From: Salipiger bermudensis
GTDB lineage: Bacteria; Pseudomonadota; Alphaproteobacteria; Rhodobacterales; Rhodobacteraceae
Direction: 5' to 3'
Assembly: GCF_020171625.1 (NCBI RefSeq)
Contig: NZ_JAIUZY010000004.1
Coordinates: 527,089-591,088 of the forward strand
Length of the DNA: 64,000 nt
A program made the position numbers and the translations under genes. Shown here in pieces: positions 25,198 through 33,666 of the stretch. The first letter of the stretch is position 1. Each line of letters opens with the position of its first letter. The notes under the pieces are model-generated. The model did not search any database and had not been told where the DNA came from. It saw only the letters and a program-made list of their open reading frames with translations.

Positions 25198-26580
25198 CTA
25201 CGCGCGCGGCAACTCGATGCGGATCGTCGTGCCTCTCGCCGCCGCGACCAGACGCACGCTGCCGTGATGCCGGCGCACGACCTGCTCGACGATGGACAGG
25301 CCAAGGCCGGTGCCCTCGCCGTTGCGAAGCTGCGAGAACCGGCGGAACGCGGCCTCCGACTGCTCTGAGGGGATGCCGACACCGTCGTCCTGCACGGTGA
25401 CGGTGACGCCCGCCTCGCTCGGTGCGGTCCTCACGGTGATCCGGGTCATCTCGTCGCCGCCATGGCGCAAAGCGTTGTCCACGAGATTGGTCACCGCCTC
25501 GCCGATGAGGGTCGGGTCTGCCTCAACCGGCAGAGGCTCGGCGCAGCGATCGAGCGAAAAGTCGAGGTCGCGCGTCAGGGCCGCGTGCGCGCGCGCCTGA
25601 CACACCTCTTCGATGACATCGTTCAGGTCGAACACCTGCCGCGCGCCGGTGTCGCCATAGCGCAGGCGCTCGAGCTGAAGCAGCTGGTTGGTCAGACGCG
25701 CCGTGGAACGCGCCGCATCGATCAGCTCTGCCTGCCGGGCGTCCCTCTCGCTCTCGTCGGTGACATCCGGAAGCGTTTCGGCAAGCGCCAGAAGCGCGGC
25801 GGCAGGGTTGCGCAGCTGATGCGCGGCGTCGGAAATGAACACCTGATGCGCCTCGATGTTGTCCTTCACCTGCCCGAACAGGCGGTTCAGCGTGCCGACC
25901 ACCCCCGCGACCTCCTTGGGCACCGGGCGGCGGATCAGGGCGAGATCATCCGGCGAGCGGATCCGGATCGCCTCCTGAAGATCGTTGAGCGGCCGCAGCC
26001 CGAGCTGCACCCCGAACCAGACGACCAGCGCCAGCGTGGCCATCAGCCCGGCGATCAACGCGATCGCCCGCAAGGCCAGTTCCCGCGCGAAGGCCTGCCG
26101 GTCGCTCACGCGCTGCCAGACGGTCACCACGCTGTCGCCGGTGAGATTGGCGATGGTGCGGGCCTCGGTCATCCGCAGCACGCGCATCTCCTCGCCCCGG
26201 TAATCGGCGACGTAGTAGTTTGGCACCGTTGGGTCGAAGCCCGAGGGATGACGCGGAGGGTAGGCATAGCCCGTGACGTAATACCCGCCCGGCCCGGTGA
26301 CGTGATAAAAGATCTCGCCCCCGCCGGCGTCGGAGATGAAGCTGCGGGTGATGGGCGACAGCGCATCGCCCTCCGAGATCGCCACATCCCGCGAGATTGC
26401 CAGCGCCGCGGCGAGCAGGCCGCGGTCGAAGAGTTCGTCGGAGGTTTCCTGCGCCGCATGGAAGCGCCACAGACCCAGAAGGATCGACACCGCGAACAGC
26501 GGCGGCAGGATCACGAGAAACAGCCTCAGCCGCAGCGAAAGTGCCCGGCGCCGCGCGCTCCCGCGCCGTTTATTCGCCAT
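25198..26580 (-). CDS. tctE: TctE-like sensor histidine kinase
   Basis: A 460-residue membrane kinase. The first helix follows the basic N-terminus (LRLFLVILPPLFAVSILLGL), a periplasmic domain of about 130 residues of the 2CSK_N/TctE type follows, and a second helix lies near 180-200. A HAMP-like linker precedes the H-box FISDAAHQLRNPAAALL, N-box NLVDNALRHGG, G1 VQDDGVGI, F-box FRRFSQL and G2 GTGLGLSIV. The start overlaps the response regulator stop by 11 bp. The divergent TTT transporter indicates a tricarboxylate or similar anion as signal (inference). Confidence 0.88.
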   Translation of the reverse strand: MANKRRGSARRRALSLRLRLFLVILPPLFAVSILLGLWRFHAAQETSDELFDRGLLAAALAISRDVAISEGDALSPITRSFISDAGGGEIFYHVTGPGGYYVTGYAYPPRHPSGFDPTVPNYYVADYRGEEMRVLRMTEARTIANLTGDSVVTVWQRVSDRQAFARELALRAIALIAGLMATLALVVWFGVQLGLRPLNDLQEAIRIRSPDDLALIRRPVPKEVAGVVGTLNRLFGQVKDNIEAHQVFISDAAHQLRNPAAALLALAETLPDVTDESERDARQAELIDAARSTARLTNQLLQLERLRYGDTGARQVFDLNDVIEEVCQARAHAALTRDLDFSLDRCAEPLPVEADPTLIGEAVTNLVDNALRHGGDEMTRITVRTAPSEAGVTVTVQDDGVGIPSEQSEAAFRRFSQLRNGEGTGLGLSIVEQVVRRHHGSVRLVAAARGTTIRIELPRA

Positions 26581-27241
26581 CTGAATCAAGCATGTAGCCA
26601 AGCCCGCGCGCGGTCTTGATGCGGATGCCGAACGGTTCGAGCCGCTTGCGCAGCCGCGAGACATGCGGTTCGATCGCGGTTTCGTCGGCGTCGGACCCGG
26701 TGCCGTAGACATGGCTGATCAACTGCGCCTTGGAGACGATGCGCCCGCGGCGCTCGAGCAGGCATTCCAGCGTCGCGATCTCCTTCCGGGGAATGTCGAG
26801 CGGCGTCTCGTTCTGCAGGAGTTGCCGGGCGTTGCGGTCGAAGATCAGCGGCCCCAGCCTGTCGCGCGCCGCGAATTCAAGGTTCTTGCGCCGGGCCATG
26901 GCACGAAGCCGGGCCTCCAGCTCGTCCATCTCGAACGGCTTGGTGAGGTAGTCGTCCGCCCCGGCATCGAGCCCCGCGACGCGTTCCGCCGTCTCGGACC
27001 GCGCGGTCAGCAGGATCACCGGCGTGCCGTCGCCGCGGCGTCGCATGGCGCGCAGGACCTCGAGCCCTTCCATGTGCAGCAGGTTCAGATCCAGCACCAC
27101 CAGATCCGCCCCCTCCTGCGCGAGGAACGCATCCGCCTCGGCGCCGTCATGCAGCAGATCAACGGAGTGGCCGCGGTCGCGCAACCGGAACGCGATCCCG
27201 TGCGCCAGGGCTTCGTTGTCTTCGATCACGGCGATACGCAT
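26570..27241 (-). CDS. tctD: TctD-like OmpR-family response regulator
   Basis: A 223-residue protein from MRIAVIEDNEALAHGIAFRL. The receiver domain shows the acidic pocket EDN, the phosphoacceptor Asp in DLVVLDLNLLHMEG, Thr in ILLTAR and Lys in DDYLTKPFEMDEL. The C-terminal winged helix ends HVSRLRKRLEPFGIRIKTARGLGYML. It is transcribed ahead of its kinase and away from tctC, with 148 bp between, the usual TctDE arrangement for activation of a citrate or tricarballylate importer. Confidence 0.9.
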   Translation of the reverse strand: MRIAVIEDNEALAHGIAFRLRDRGHSVDLLHDGAEADAFLAQEGADLVVLDLNLLHMEGLEVLRAMRRRGDGTPVILLTARSETAERVAGLDAGADDYLTKPFEMDELEARLRAMARRKNLEFAARDRLGPLIFDRNARQLLQNETPLDIPRKEIATLECLLERRGRIVSKAQLISHVYGTGSDADETAIEPHVSRLRKRLEPFGIRIKTARGLGYMLDSDGE

Positions 27242-27389
27242 TCGGATGCCTTTGTCGATTTGCGCAAGTTTCACGCAAGGTTGGCACGGCATGTTTCCGC
27301 CGTTGGAGGAGGGAATCAGTCCCTTGAACGAATAACTCTTAAAGCGTCGGGCGCCTGTCCGGCGCGTAAAGGTCTACGGGAGGACACCA

Positions 27390-28466
27390 ATGACCATCAA
27401 GACCCTTGCCGCCTCGGCTGCAACTCTCGCCCTGCTGAGCGCCCCGGCGCTGGCCGAAGTCGACTTCTCCGGAAAGACGATCGAATGGGTGATCCCGTTC
27501 TCGGAAACCGGCGGTTCGGCAAAATGGGCGAACTTCTTCGCGCCGCTGCTGGCGCAGGAGCTGCCCGGCGAACCGACCGTGGTCGTGAAATTCATGCCCG
27601 GCGCCGGCTCGACGAAGGGCGCGAACTGGTTCCAGGAGCAGGAATACGAGGACGGTACGATGCTGTTCGGGTCCTCCGGCTCGACCCAGTTCCCCTATCT
27701 GCTCGACGACCCGCGGGTGCGCTACGAGTACGGCGACTGGATCCCGGTCATGGCGACGGGCACCGGCGGTGTCGCCTACCTGAACCCGGAAGACGGCGCG
27801 AAGTTCGACGGCTCGGCCAACGGGCTTCAGGACGTCAACCTGATCTTCGGTTCGCAGGGGGCCACCGGGCTCGACCTGGTGCCGCTGCTGGCGTGGAAGC
27901 TGCTCGGCATGAACGTGGAGCCGGTGTTCGGCATCAAGGGCCGCGGTGACGGTCGCCTGATGTTCGAGCGCGGCGAGGCCACCATCGATTACCAGACCTC
28001 CTCGGGCTACCTGTCCGGCGGCGCCGAACTGGTCGAGGCCGGCACCGCCGTGCCGATGATGAGCTGGGGCGCGCTCGACGAAGACGGTGCCATCGTCCGC
28101 GATCCGACCTTCCCGGACATGCCGTCGTTCAAGGAAGTCTGCGCCGCGACCGAGGGCTGTGAGACCGAGGGCGTGGCCTGGGACGCCTGGAAGGCCTTCT
28201 TCATCGCGGGCTATCCGTCGCAGAAGATCGCGTTCCTGCCGCAGGGCACCCCGCAAGAGGTGATCGACACCTATGTCGCGGCCTTCGAAGCGGTGCGCGC
28301 GCGCCCCGACTTCGCCGAGATCTCGTCGAACGAAGTGGGTCAGTACCCGATGTTCGTCGGCGAAGGCGCGGTCAAGGCGACAAAGGAGGCGACCACGGTG
28401 TCGCCCGAGGCCAAGGCCTATGTCATCGACTGGCTCAAGGACTCCTACGGCGTGACGATCAAGTAA
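27390..28466 (+). CDS. tctC: TTT transporter periplasmic binding protein (TctC)
   Basis: A 358-residue exported protein with signal peptide MTIKTLAASAATLALLSAPALA and GGGAGGA before the ATG. The mature part begins with TIEWVIPFSETGGSAKWANF, the strand and loop that bind the carboxylate in TctC/Bug proteins, followed by KFMPGAGSTKGANWF. It captures an organic tricarboxylate or similar ligand in the periplasm for the TctA/TctB permease encoded downstream. A strong hairpin follows its stop. Confidence 0.88.
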   Translation: MTIKTLAASAATLALLSAPALAEVDFSGKTIEWVIPFSETGGSAKWANFFAPLLAQELPGEPTVVVKFMPGAGSTKGANWFQEQEYEDGTMLFGSSGSTQFPYLLDDPRVRYEYGDWIPVMATGTGGVAYLNPEDGAKFDGSANGLQDVNLIFGSQGATGLDLVPLLAWKLLGMNVEPVFGIKGRGDGRLMFERGEATIDYQTSSGYLSGGAELVEAGTAVPMMSWGALDEDGAIVRDPTFPDMPSFKEVCAATEGCETEGVAWDAWKAFFIAGYPSQKIAFLPQGTPQEVIDTYVAAFEAVRARPDFAEISSNEVGQYPMFVGEGAVKATKEATTVSPEAKAYVIDWLKDSYGVTIK

Positions 28467-28476
28467 TCGTCGCGCA

Positions 28477-28517
28477 GGCGGGCCCCCTTTCTCCTCCCCC
28501 GGGGGGCCCGCCCTTTT
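28477..28517 (+). terminator. Intercistronic stem-loop after tctC
   Basis: Arms GGCGGGCCCCC (28477-28487) and GGGGGCCCGCC (28502-28512) are perfectly complementary across a 14-base pyrimidine-rich loop, followed by CTTTT. It lies between tctC and the permease gene and probably causes partial termination or mRNA protection, so that binding protein is made in excess over permease. Confidence 0.75.
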
Positions 28518-28555
28518 CGACTTCCTTCTGAAAACTCAACCGAAAGAACGGTGCG

Positions 28556-30586
28556 ATGGATCTCTTCGCGACCGCCCTGCCGGCGCTTGCCGACGCATGG
28601 GCTCTCATCCTGCAACCTCTGGTCCTGGGCTATCTGGTCCTGGGAGTGGTCATGGGGCTTGCGGTCGGCGTCTTTCCCGGCCTCGGCGGCATCGCCGGCC
28701 TGTCGTTGCTGCTGCCCTTCATGTTCGGCATGGAACCCGTGCTGGGTCTTGCGCTGATGATCGGCATGGTGGCCGTGGTGCCCACCTCGGACACGTTCTC
28801 TTCCGTGCTCATGGGCATTCCGGGCTCGTCCGCCTCACAGGCGACGGTGCTCGACGGGTTTCCGCTGGCGCGCAAGGGCCAGGCGGCGCGGGCGCTGTCG
28901 GCGGCCTTCACCGCCTCGCTCTTCGGCGGCCTTGTCGGCGCCTGCTTCCTGACGCTGTTCATCGTCGTCGCGCGGCCGCTCGTGCTGGCGTTCGGCCTGC
29001 CCGAGATGCTGATGATCTCGGTGCTGGGCCTGTCGATGGTCGCGGTGCTCGCGGGGCGCGTCGCGCTCAAGGGGCTTGCGGCGGCGGGTCTGGGCATGTT
29101 GATCGGCACCATCGGTGTCGCGGATGCCGGCGGCTCGCTGCGTATGGCGAGCTATGATTTCCCCTATCTCACCGACGGCCTGCAACTCGTCATCGTGGGC
29201 CTCGGCATCTTTGCCGTGCCCGAGATCGTCTCGCTGCTGCGGCAGGACCAGTCGATCTCCAAGAACGCCTCGCTCGGCGCCGGCTGGATGGACGGCGTGC
29301 GCGACTGGTTCGCGAACAAATGGCTGTCGGTCCGCTGCTCGCTGATCGGCGTGCTGGTGGGCGTGATCCCCGGCCTCGGCGGCTCGGTGGTCGACTGGAT
29401 CGCCTATGGCCACGCGGTGCAGACCACCAAGGACAAGTCGAACTTCGGCAAGGGCGAGATCCGCGGCGTGATCGGGCCGGAAAGCTCGAACAACGCCAAG
29501 GAAGGTGGCGGCCTCGTGCCCACCCTCCTGTTCGGCATTCCCGGCTCGGGCTCCATGGCGATCTTCATCGGGGCGATCGCCCTGCTGGGATCGGGCGACA
29601 TCGAGGTCGGCCCGGCCATGCTCCGCGACAACCTCGACATCACCTATTCCATCGTCTGGCTGCTGGCGCTGGCCAACGTCGTCGGCACGCTGCTGTGCAT
29701 CGGCGTCTCGGGCGGCATCGCGAAGCTGACCACCATCCGCTTCACCTATCTCGCGCCGTTCCTGTTCATGCTGATCGCCTTCGCGGCCTTCCAGTCCGGA
29801 CAGAACTTCGAGGACATCCTTGCGCTGTTCGCCATTGGCCTGATCGGCATCTTCCTGCGCCGCTTCGACTGGTCGCGCCCGGCCTTCCTGATCGGGTTCG
29901 TGCTGTCCAACCCGGTCGAGAAATTCTCGAACCAGGCCTTCCAGATCGCGTCCTTCCGCTTCCGCCGGTCGTTCGAGGAGGGGATGGACTACATCTTCTC
30001 GCCGATCGTCATCGTGCTGCTGATCATCACCGTGGTGTCGGTCGTTCTGGGTCTGCGTCAGGCCAAGACCATCATGGCCGAGGGCGACGTCCAGTCCGGC
30101 TCGAAGCGCGCGCCGATCGTCTTCCTGCTGGTGATCATGGCGTATGTCGTGACCGCGCTGCTCAACGCCAACGCCATCCCCGACTACAACATGACGGACA
30201 AGATCGTGCCGCTGGTGATCGGGGGCATCACCCTGGTCGCCCTGCTCATCCTGCTGGTGCAGATGATCCTGCGCCCCGAGGGCAACACGATCTTCGCCGA
30301 CAAGGAAGCTTCGGGCGAGGACGCCGACGCGCCCTACGGGCTGTGGGGCACGCTGGCCTGGTTCGCGAGCCTGATCGCCGCGACCTATTTCGTGGGCTTC
30401 ATCCTCGCGCTGGCCGGCTTCCTCGTCGTCTTCCTGAGGGTGCGCGCCCAGGCCCCCTGGCCCAAGACGCTGATCCTCACGGCCTGCGGCCTCGCGCTGA
30501 TGTGCGTGATGGCGGGTGCGCTCAACCGCGACTTCCCGCCGGGCCTTCTGCAGGACGCCGTCGATCTGCCCTGGCCGCTGCACTGA
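28556..30586 (+). CDS. tctA: TTT transporter permease, TctA fused to TctB
   Basis: A 676-residue polytopic protein. Residues 1-500 are a TctA large subunit: GVFPGLGGIAGLSLLLPFMF, VPTSDTFSSVLMGIPGSSAS and a second repeat GVIPGLGGSVVDWIAYGHAVQ. The family normally has about 500 residues. The extra C-terminal 160 residues have four helices in the pattern of the small subunit TctB (VIMAYVVTALLNANAIPDYN, and later GTLAWFASLIAATYFVGFIL). No separate tctB is present in this cluster, supporting a natural fusion. Confidence 0.87.
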   Translation: MDLFATALPALADAWALILQPLVLGYLVLGVVMGLAVGVFPGLGGIAGLSLLLPFMFGMEPVLGLALMIGMVAVVPTSDTFSSVLMGIPGSSASQATVLDGFPLARKGQAARALSAAFTASLFGGLVGACFLTLFIVVARPLVLAFGLPEMLMISVLGLSMVAVLAGRVALKGLAAAGLGMLIGTIGVADAGGSLRMASYDFPYLTDGLQLVIVGLGIFAVPEIVSLLRQDQSISKNASLGAGWMDGVRDWFANKWLSVRCSLIGVLVGVIPGLGGSVVDWIAYGHAVQTTKDKSNFGKGEIRGVIGPESSNNAKEGGGLVPTLLFGIPGSGSMAIFIGAIALLGSGDIEVGPAMLRDNLDITYSIVWLLALANVVGTLLCIGVSGGIAKLTTIRFTYLAPFLFMLIAFAAFQSGQNFEDILALFAIGLIGIFLRRFDWSRPAFLIGFVLSNPVEKFSNQAFQIASFRFRRSFEEGMDYIFSPIVIVLLIITVVSVVLGLRQAKTIMAEGDVQSGSKRAPIVFLLVIMAYVVTALLNANAIPDYNMTDKIVPLVIGGITLVALLILLVQMILRPEGNTIFADKEASGEDADAPYGLWGTLAWFASLIAATYFVGFILALAGFLVVFLRVRAQAPWPKTLILTACGLALMCVMAGALNRDFPPGLLQDAVDLPWPLH

Positions 30587-30604
30587 CCTTCCGGAGACAT
30601 TGAC

Positions 30605-31693
30605 ATGACACAGACCGGCATTCCCTTCGTCTTCATGCGTGGCGGCACCTCGCGGGGACCGTACTTCAATCGCGCCGACCTGCCCGAGGACCGCGAGACC
30701 CTCGCCGAGGTGCTGATCGAGGTTCTCGGCGCGGGCCATCCGATCAACATCGACGGCATCGGCGGCGGTGTGGCGGTGACCACGAAGGTCGCCATACTGT
30801 CGCCGTCGGAGGACGACTGGGCGGACGTGGATTACTTCTTCGCCCAGGTGTCCGTCGACGAGCGGCTGGTCGACTTCAAGCCGACCTGCGGCAACATCCT
30901 GTCGGGCGTCGGCCCGGCGGCCATCGAGATGGGTCTCGTCGCCCCCACCGGCGACGAGACCGAGATACGCATCCGCGCCGTGAACACCGGGGCGCGGGTG
31001 CTGGCACGGGTGCAAACCCCGGGCGGCGCGCTGCGCTATGGCGGCGACACCGCCATCGCCGGCGTGCCCGGCACCGCCGCCCCCATCGCGCTCAGCTTCA
31101 TGGGCGTTGTGGGCTCGTCGACCGGGGCGTTCCTGCCCACCGGAAACCTGCACGACAGCTTTGACGACATCGAGGTCACCTGCATGGACGTGGCCATGCC
31201 GATGGTCATCGCCCGCGCCGAAGACTTCGGCCTTTCGGGCCACGAGACGGTGCAGGAGCTGGACGAGAACCGCGAGTTCTTCGCCCGCATGGAGGCGGTG
31301 CGCCTTCAGGCCGGCGCCGCCATGGGCATGGGCGACGTGTCGAAATCGGTCACGCCGAAGTTCGGCCTGCTGGCCCCGGCGCGCGATGGCGGAACGATCG
31401 CGACCCGCTATTTCATGCCCTGGACCACGCACCCGTCGATGGCGGTCACCGGATCGCAATGCCTTGCCTCCTGCGCGCTAACACCGGGCACGGTGGCGGA
31501 CGGGCTGCTCGAGCGGCCCGCCGAGAGCCCGGCCAATGTCGTGCTGGAACACGCCTCGGGCACCATCGAGGTGCTCGTGGATTTCGACATGACCGACCAA
31601 TTCACCCTCAACTCCGCCGGGCTGCTGCGCACCGCGCGCAAGCTGGCGGACGGGCAGGTCTACGTGCCCGCCTCTGTCTGGAAAGGCCGATAA
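30605..31693 (+). CDS. PrpF-family isomerase (aconitate/4-oxalomesaconate tautomerase type)
   Basis: A 362-residue protein of the PrpF fold (duplicated diaminopimelate epimerase-like barrels). Recognisable parts are FVFMRGGTSRGPYFNRADLP at the N-terminus, INIDGIGGGVAVTTKVAI, and the catalytic-loop region DFKPTCGNILSGVGPAAIE. Relatives isomerise 2-methylaconitate (PrpF), 4-oxalomesaconate (GalD) or aconitate. With a TctABC importer and TcuAB nearby, a role in cis/trans interconversion of aconitate or a related tricarboxylate is plausible, but is inference. Confidence 0.85.
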   Translation: MTQTGIPFVFMRGGTSRGPYFNRADLPEDRETLAEVLIEVLGAGHPINIDGIGGGVAVTTKVAILSPSEDDWADVDYFFAQVSVDERLVDFKPTCGNILSGVGPAAIEMGLVAPTGDETEIRIRAVNTGARVLARVQTPGGALRYGGDTAIAGVPGTAAPIALSFMGVVGSSTGAFLPTGNLHDSFDDIEVTCMDVAMPMVIARAEDFGLSGHETVQELDENREFFARMEAVRLQAGAAMGMGDVSKSVTPKFGLLAPARDGGTIATRYFMPWTTHPSMAVTGSQCLASCALTPGTVADGLLERPAESPANVVLEHASGTIEVLVDFDMTDQFTLNSAGLLRTARKLADGQVYVPASVWKGR

Positions 31694-31694
31694 G

Positions 31695-32510
31695 ATGCCG
31701 ATGATGAACCTGCTCGTCGCCTTCAACGGCTCCGAAGGCTCGGTTGCCGCCTTGCGCTATGCCGCGGCGCTGGCCGACCGGCTCGGCGCGCATGTCACGG
31801 CGATGCTGGCCCACACCGCCCACGAGGTCATCGACAAGCGCTCGCGCTGGATTCCGAAGGAAGCGCGCGCGCTGCTCGACGAGGTCGGCGCCAACGTCCT
31901 GCGCGACATCGAGGCCCGGTTCGAGGCCGAGCGCAGCGCGCTGGGGCTGACCAACACGCTGCAGCTGAGGGAGGTGAAAGGCCGCGTCGACACCGTTCTG
32001 TCCGAGGCGGCCCGGCATTACGACATGCTCATCGTCGGAAGCCACGCAGAGACCGACGACGAACACGTGACCCTGCACCCGGACCGCATCGCGCTGATGT
32101 CGGGGCGCCCGGTGGTCGTGGTCCCGGCGGGCTACGAGGGCGATGGGCGTCTGACCCACGCGGCGCTCGCCTGGGACGGTGGCCGTGCCGCCGCGCGCGC
32201 CTTGTCCGACAGTCTTCGCCTGCTCGAGGATGCGGGCCGGGTCAGCGTTCTGACCGTCGGGCCGCGTGCGAGCTGGCCAATTCAGGATTTGATGACCCAC
32301 CTCGCCCGCCACGAGGTCGACGCCACCCTCGAGGAATGGCCCACCTCTCATCCCGTTGCCCCGACCCTGCTGAGCTGGTGCGAAAAGCACCGCCCGTCGC
32401 TGCTGGTTCTGGGCGCCTTCGAGCATTCCAAGTTCCGCGAAGACCTGCTGGGCGGCGTCACCTCCGAGGTGCTGTCCCGGATCGACATCCCCGTCCTGCT
32501 GTCCCACTGA
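31695..32510 (+). CDS. Universal stress protein, tandem UspA domain
   Basis: A 271-residue cytoplasmic protein starting one base after the PrpF stop. The first domain begins MNLLVAFNGSEGSVAALRYA; the second begins ALAWDGGRAAARAL and ends LLVLGAFEHSKFREDLLGG-VTSEVLSRIDIPVLLSH, the usual Usp C-terminal motif (split here for length). UspA proteins often accompany transporters in this family of bacteria; a regulatory role is possible but unproven. Confidence 0.85.
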   Translation: MPMMNLLVAFNGSEGSVAALRYAAALADRLGAHVTAMLAHTAHEVIDKRSRWIPKEARALLDEVGANVLRDIEARFEAERSALGLTNTLQLREVKGRVDTVLSEAARHYDMLIVGSHAETDDEHVTLHPDRIALMSGRPVVVVPAGYEGDGRLTHAALAWDGGRAAARALSDSLRLLEDAGRVSVLTVGPRASWPIQDLMTHLARHEVDATLEEWPTSHPVAPTLLSWCEKHRPSLLVLGAFEHSKFREDLLGGVTSEVLSRIDIPVLLSH

Positions 32511-32520
32511 GAGGCCCGTC

Positions 32521-32682
32521 ATGACCCCCTTCGAGAAACTGGCGCTGCTGCGCCGCGAGCTGGAAGACTTCCGCAGGGAGCTGTCGCAGCCCGCCCTCGC
32601 CGAGCAGGTCACCGAGACCGACCATGCGATCTTGCACGACCGCGTCAGCCGCGCCATCAAGGCGCTGTCCCCGCAAGGCTGA
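32521..32682 (+). CDS. Small conserved-looking helical protein, 53 residues
   Basis: The frame runs from ATG 32521 to TGA 32682 with GAGAGG at good spacing upstream. It fits exactly between the UspA stop and the next start, nine bases later. The product begins MTPFEKLALLRRELEDF and is a charged amphipathic helix pair with no membrane segment or cysteine. No family is recognised. Its spacing and ribosome site support a real gene of the operon. Confidence 0.6.
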   Translation: MTPFEKLALLRRELEDFRRELSQPALAEQVTETDHAILHDRVSRAIKALSPQG

Positions 32683-32691
32683 GAGAGCGGC

Positions 32692-33666
32692 ATGAAGGTC
32701 CATATTCTCGACGACTGGTTCGACACGCTGCAGGGGCTGCCCTGCTTCCGCCTGCTTGACGGCCACGAGGTCACGGTCTGGACCGATGCCGCCCCCGACG
32801 AGGACACGCTCGCCGCGCGCCTCGCCGGGGCCGAATGCGTCGTTCTCTTCCGCGAGCGCACGCGCATCACGCGCAGCCTGCTGGAGCGGCTGCCGAACCT
32901 GCGGCTGATCTCGCAGCGCAGTGCCTGGCCGCATGTGGATGTCGACGCCTGCACCGAGCAGGGCGTGCTGCTGTGCTCCAACACCGGCGCGGACGGCGCC
33001 AACTACGCCGCCGCCGAGCTGACCTTCGCGCTGATCCTCGCCGCGATGCGGCAGTTGCCGCAGCAGATGGCCAGCGCCAAGGCGGGCACTTGGCAGACCG
33101 GCGTCGGGCGCACGCTGCGTGGCCGGACGCTGGGGCTTTACGGCTACGGGCGGATCGGCCGGGCGGTGGCGGACTATGCCCGCGCCTTCGGAATGCCGGT
33201 GCAGTGGTGGGCCTCGGACGAGGGACGCGCCCGTGCCACGGCGGCGGGCGAGACCGTTGCCGAAAGCCGCGAGGCCTTCTTCGCGCAAAGCGAGGTGCTG
33301 TCGCTGCACATGCGCCTGACGCCGCAGACCCGCGGCATCGTCACCGCCGACGACCTAGCGCAGATGGCGCCGCGCTCGGTGCTGGTGAACACCTCGCGCG
33401 CCGGGCTGATCTCGCCGGGCGCGCTGCTGGCGGGCCTCGACGCGGGCCGCCCCGCCATGGCCGCGGTCGATGTCTTCGACACCGAGCCGCTCACCGATCC
33501 CGGGGACCCGCTGCTGGCGCATCCGAACCTGATCGCGACGCCGCATATCGGCTTTGTCACCGAAGACGAATTTGACAGCCAGTTCACCGACATCTTCGAG
33601 CAGGTGAACGCCTACGCCGCGGGCGCGCCGATCCACATGGTCAATCCCTCCGCCTACGGGCGATGA
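32692..33666 (+). CDS. D-isomer-specific 2-hydroxyacid dehydrogenase
   Basis: A 324-residue NAD(P)-dependent enzyme. The nucleotide fold shows GLYGYGRIGRAVADYA near residue 145. Catalytic parts are NTSRAGLI (Arg), a Glu in FDTEPL and His in TPHIGFVTEDE. The N-terminal substrate domain begins MKVHILDDWFDTLQGLPCF. Members reduce 2-oxoacids, oxidise 2-hydroxyacids or act on phosphoglycerate and phosphite; the substrate here is open. It is the last gene of the plus-strand tct cluster and its 3' end overlaps the convergent permease gene by 26 bp. Confidence 0.87.
   Translation: MKVHILDDWFDTLQGLPCFRLLDGHEVTVWTDAAPDEDTLAARLAGAECVVLFRERTRITRSLLERLPNLRLISQRSAWPHVDVDACTEQGVLLCSNTGADGANYAAAELTFALILAAMRQLPQQMASAKAGTWQTGVGRTLRGRTLGLYGYGRIGRAVADYARAFGMPVQWWASDEGRARATAAGETVAESREAFFAQSEVLSLHMRLTPQTRGIVTADDLAQMAPRSVLVNTSRAGLISPGALLAGLDAGRPAMAAVDVFDTEPLTDPGDPLLAHPNLIATPHIGFVTEDEFDSQFTDIFEQVNAYAAGAPIHMVNPSAYGR

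Noticed and set aside
28835..31459. 874-codon minus-strand open frame
   Set aside because: Antisense to the TctA-TctB and PrpF genes; the product is His/Arg/Asp/Gln-rich without any domain. Long antisense frames are expected at this GC content.
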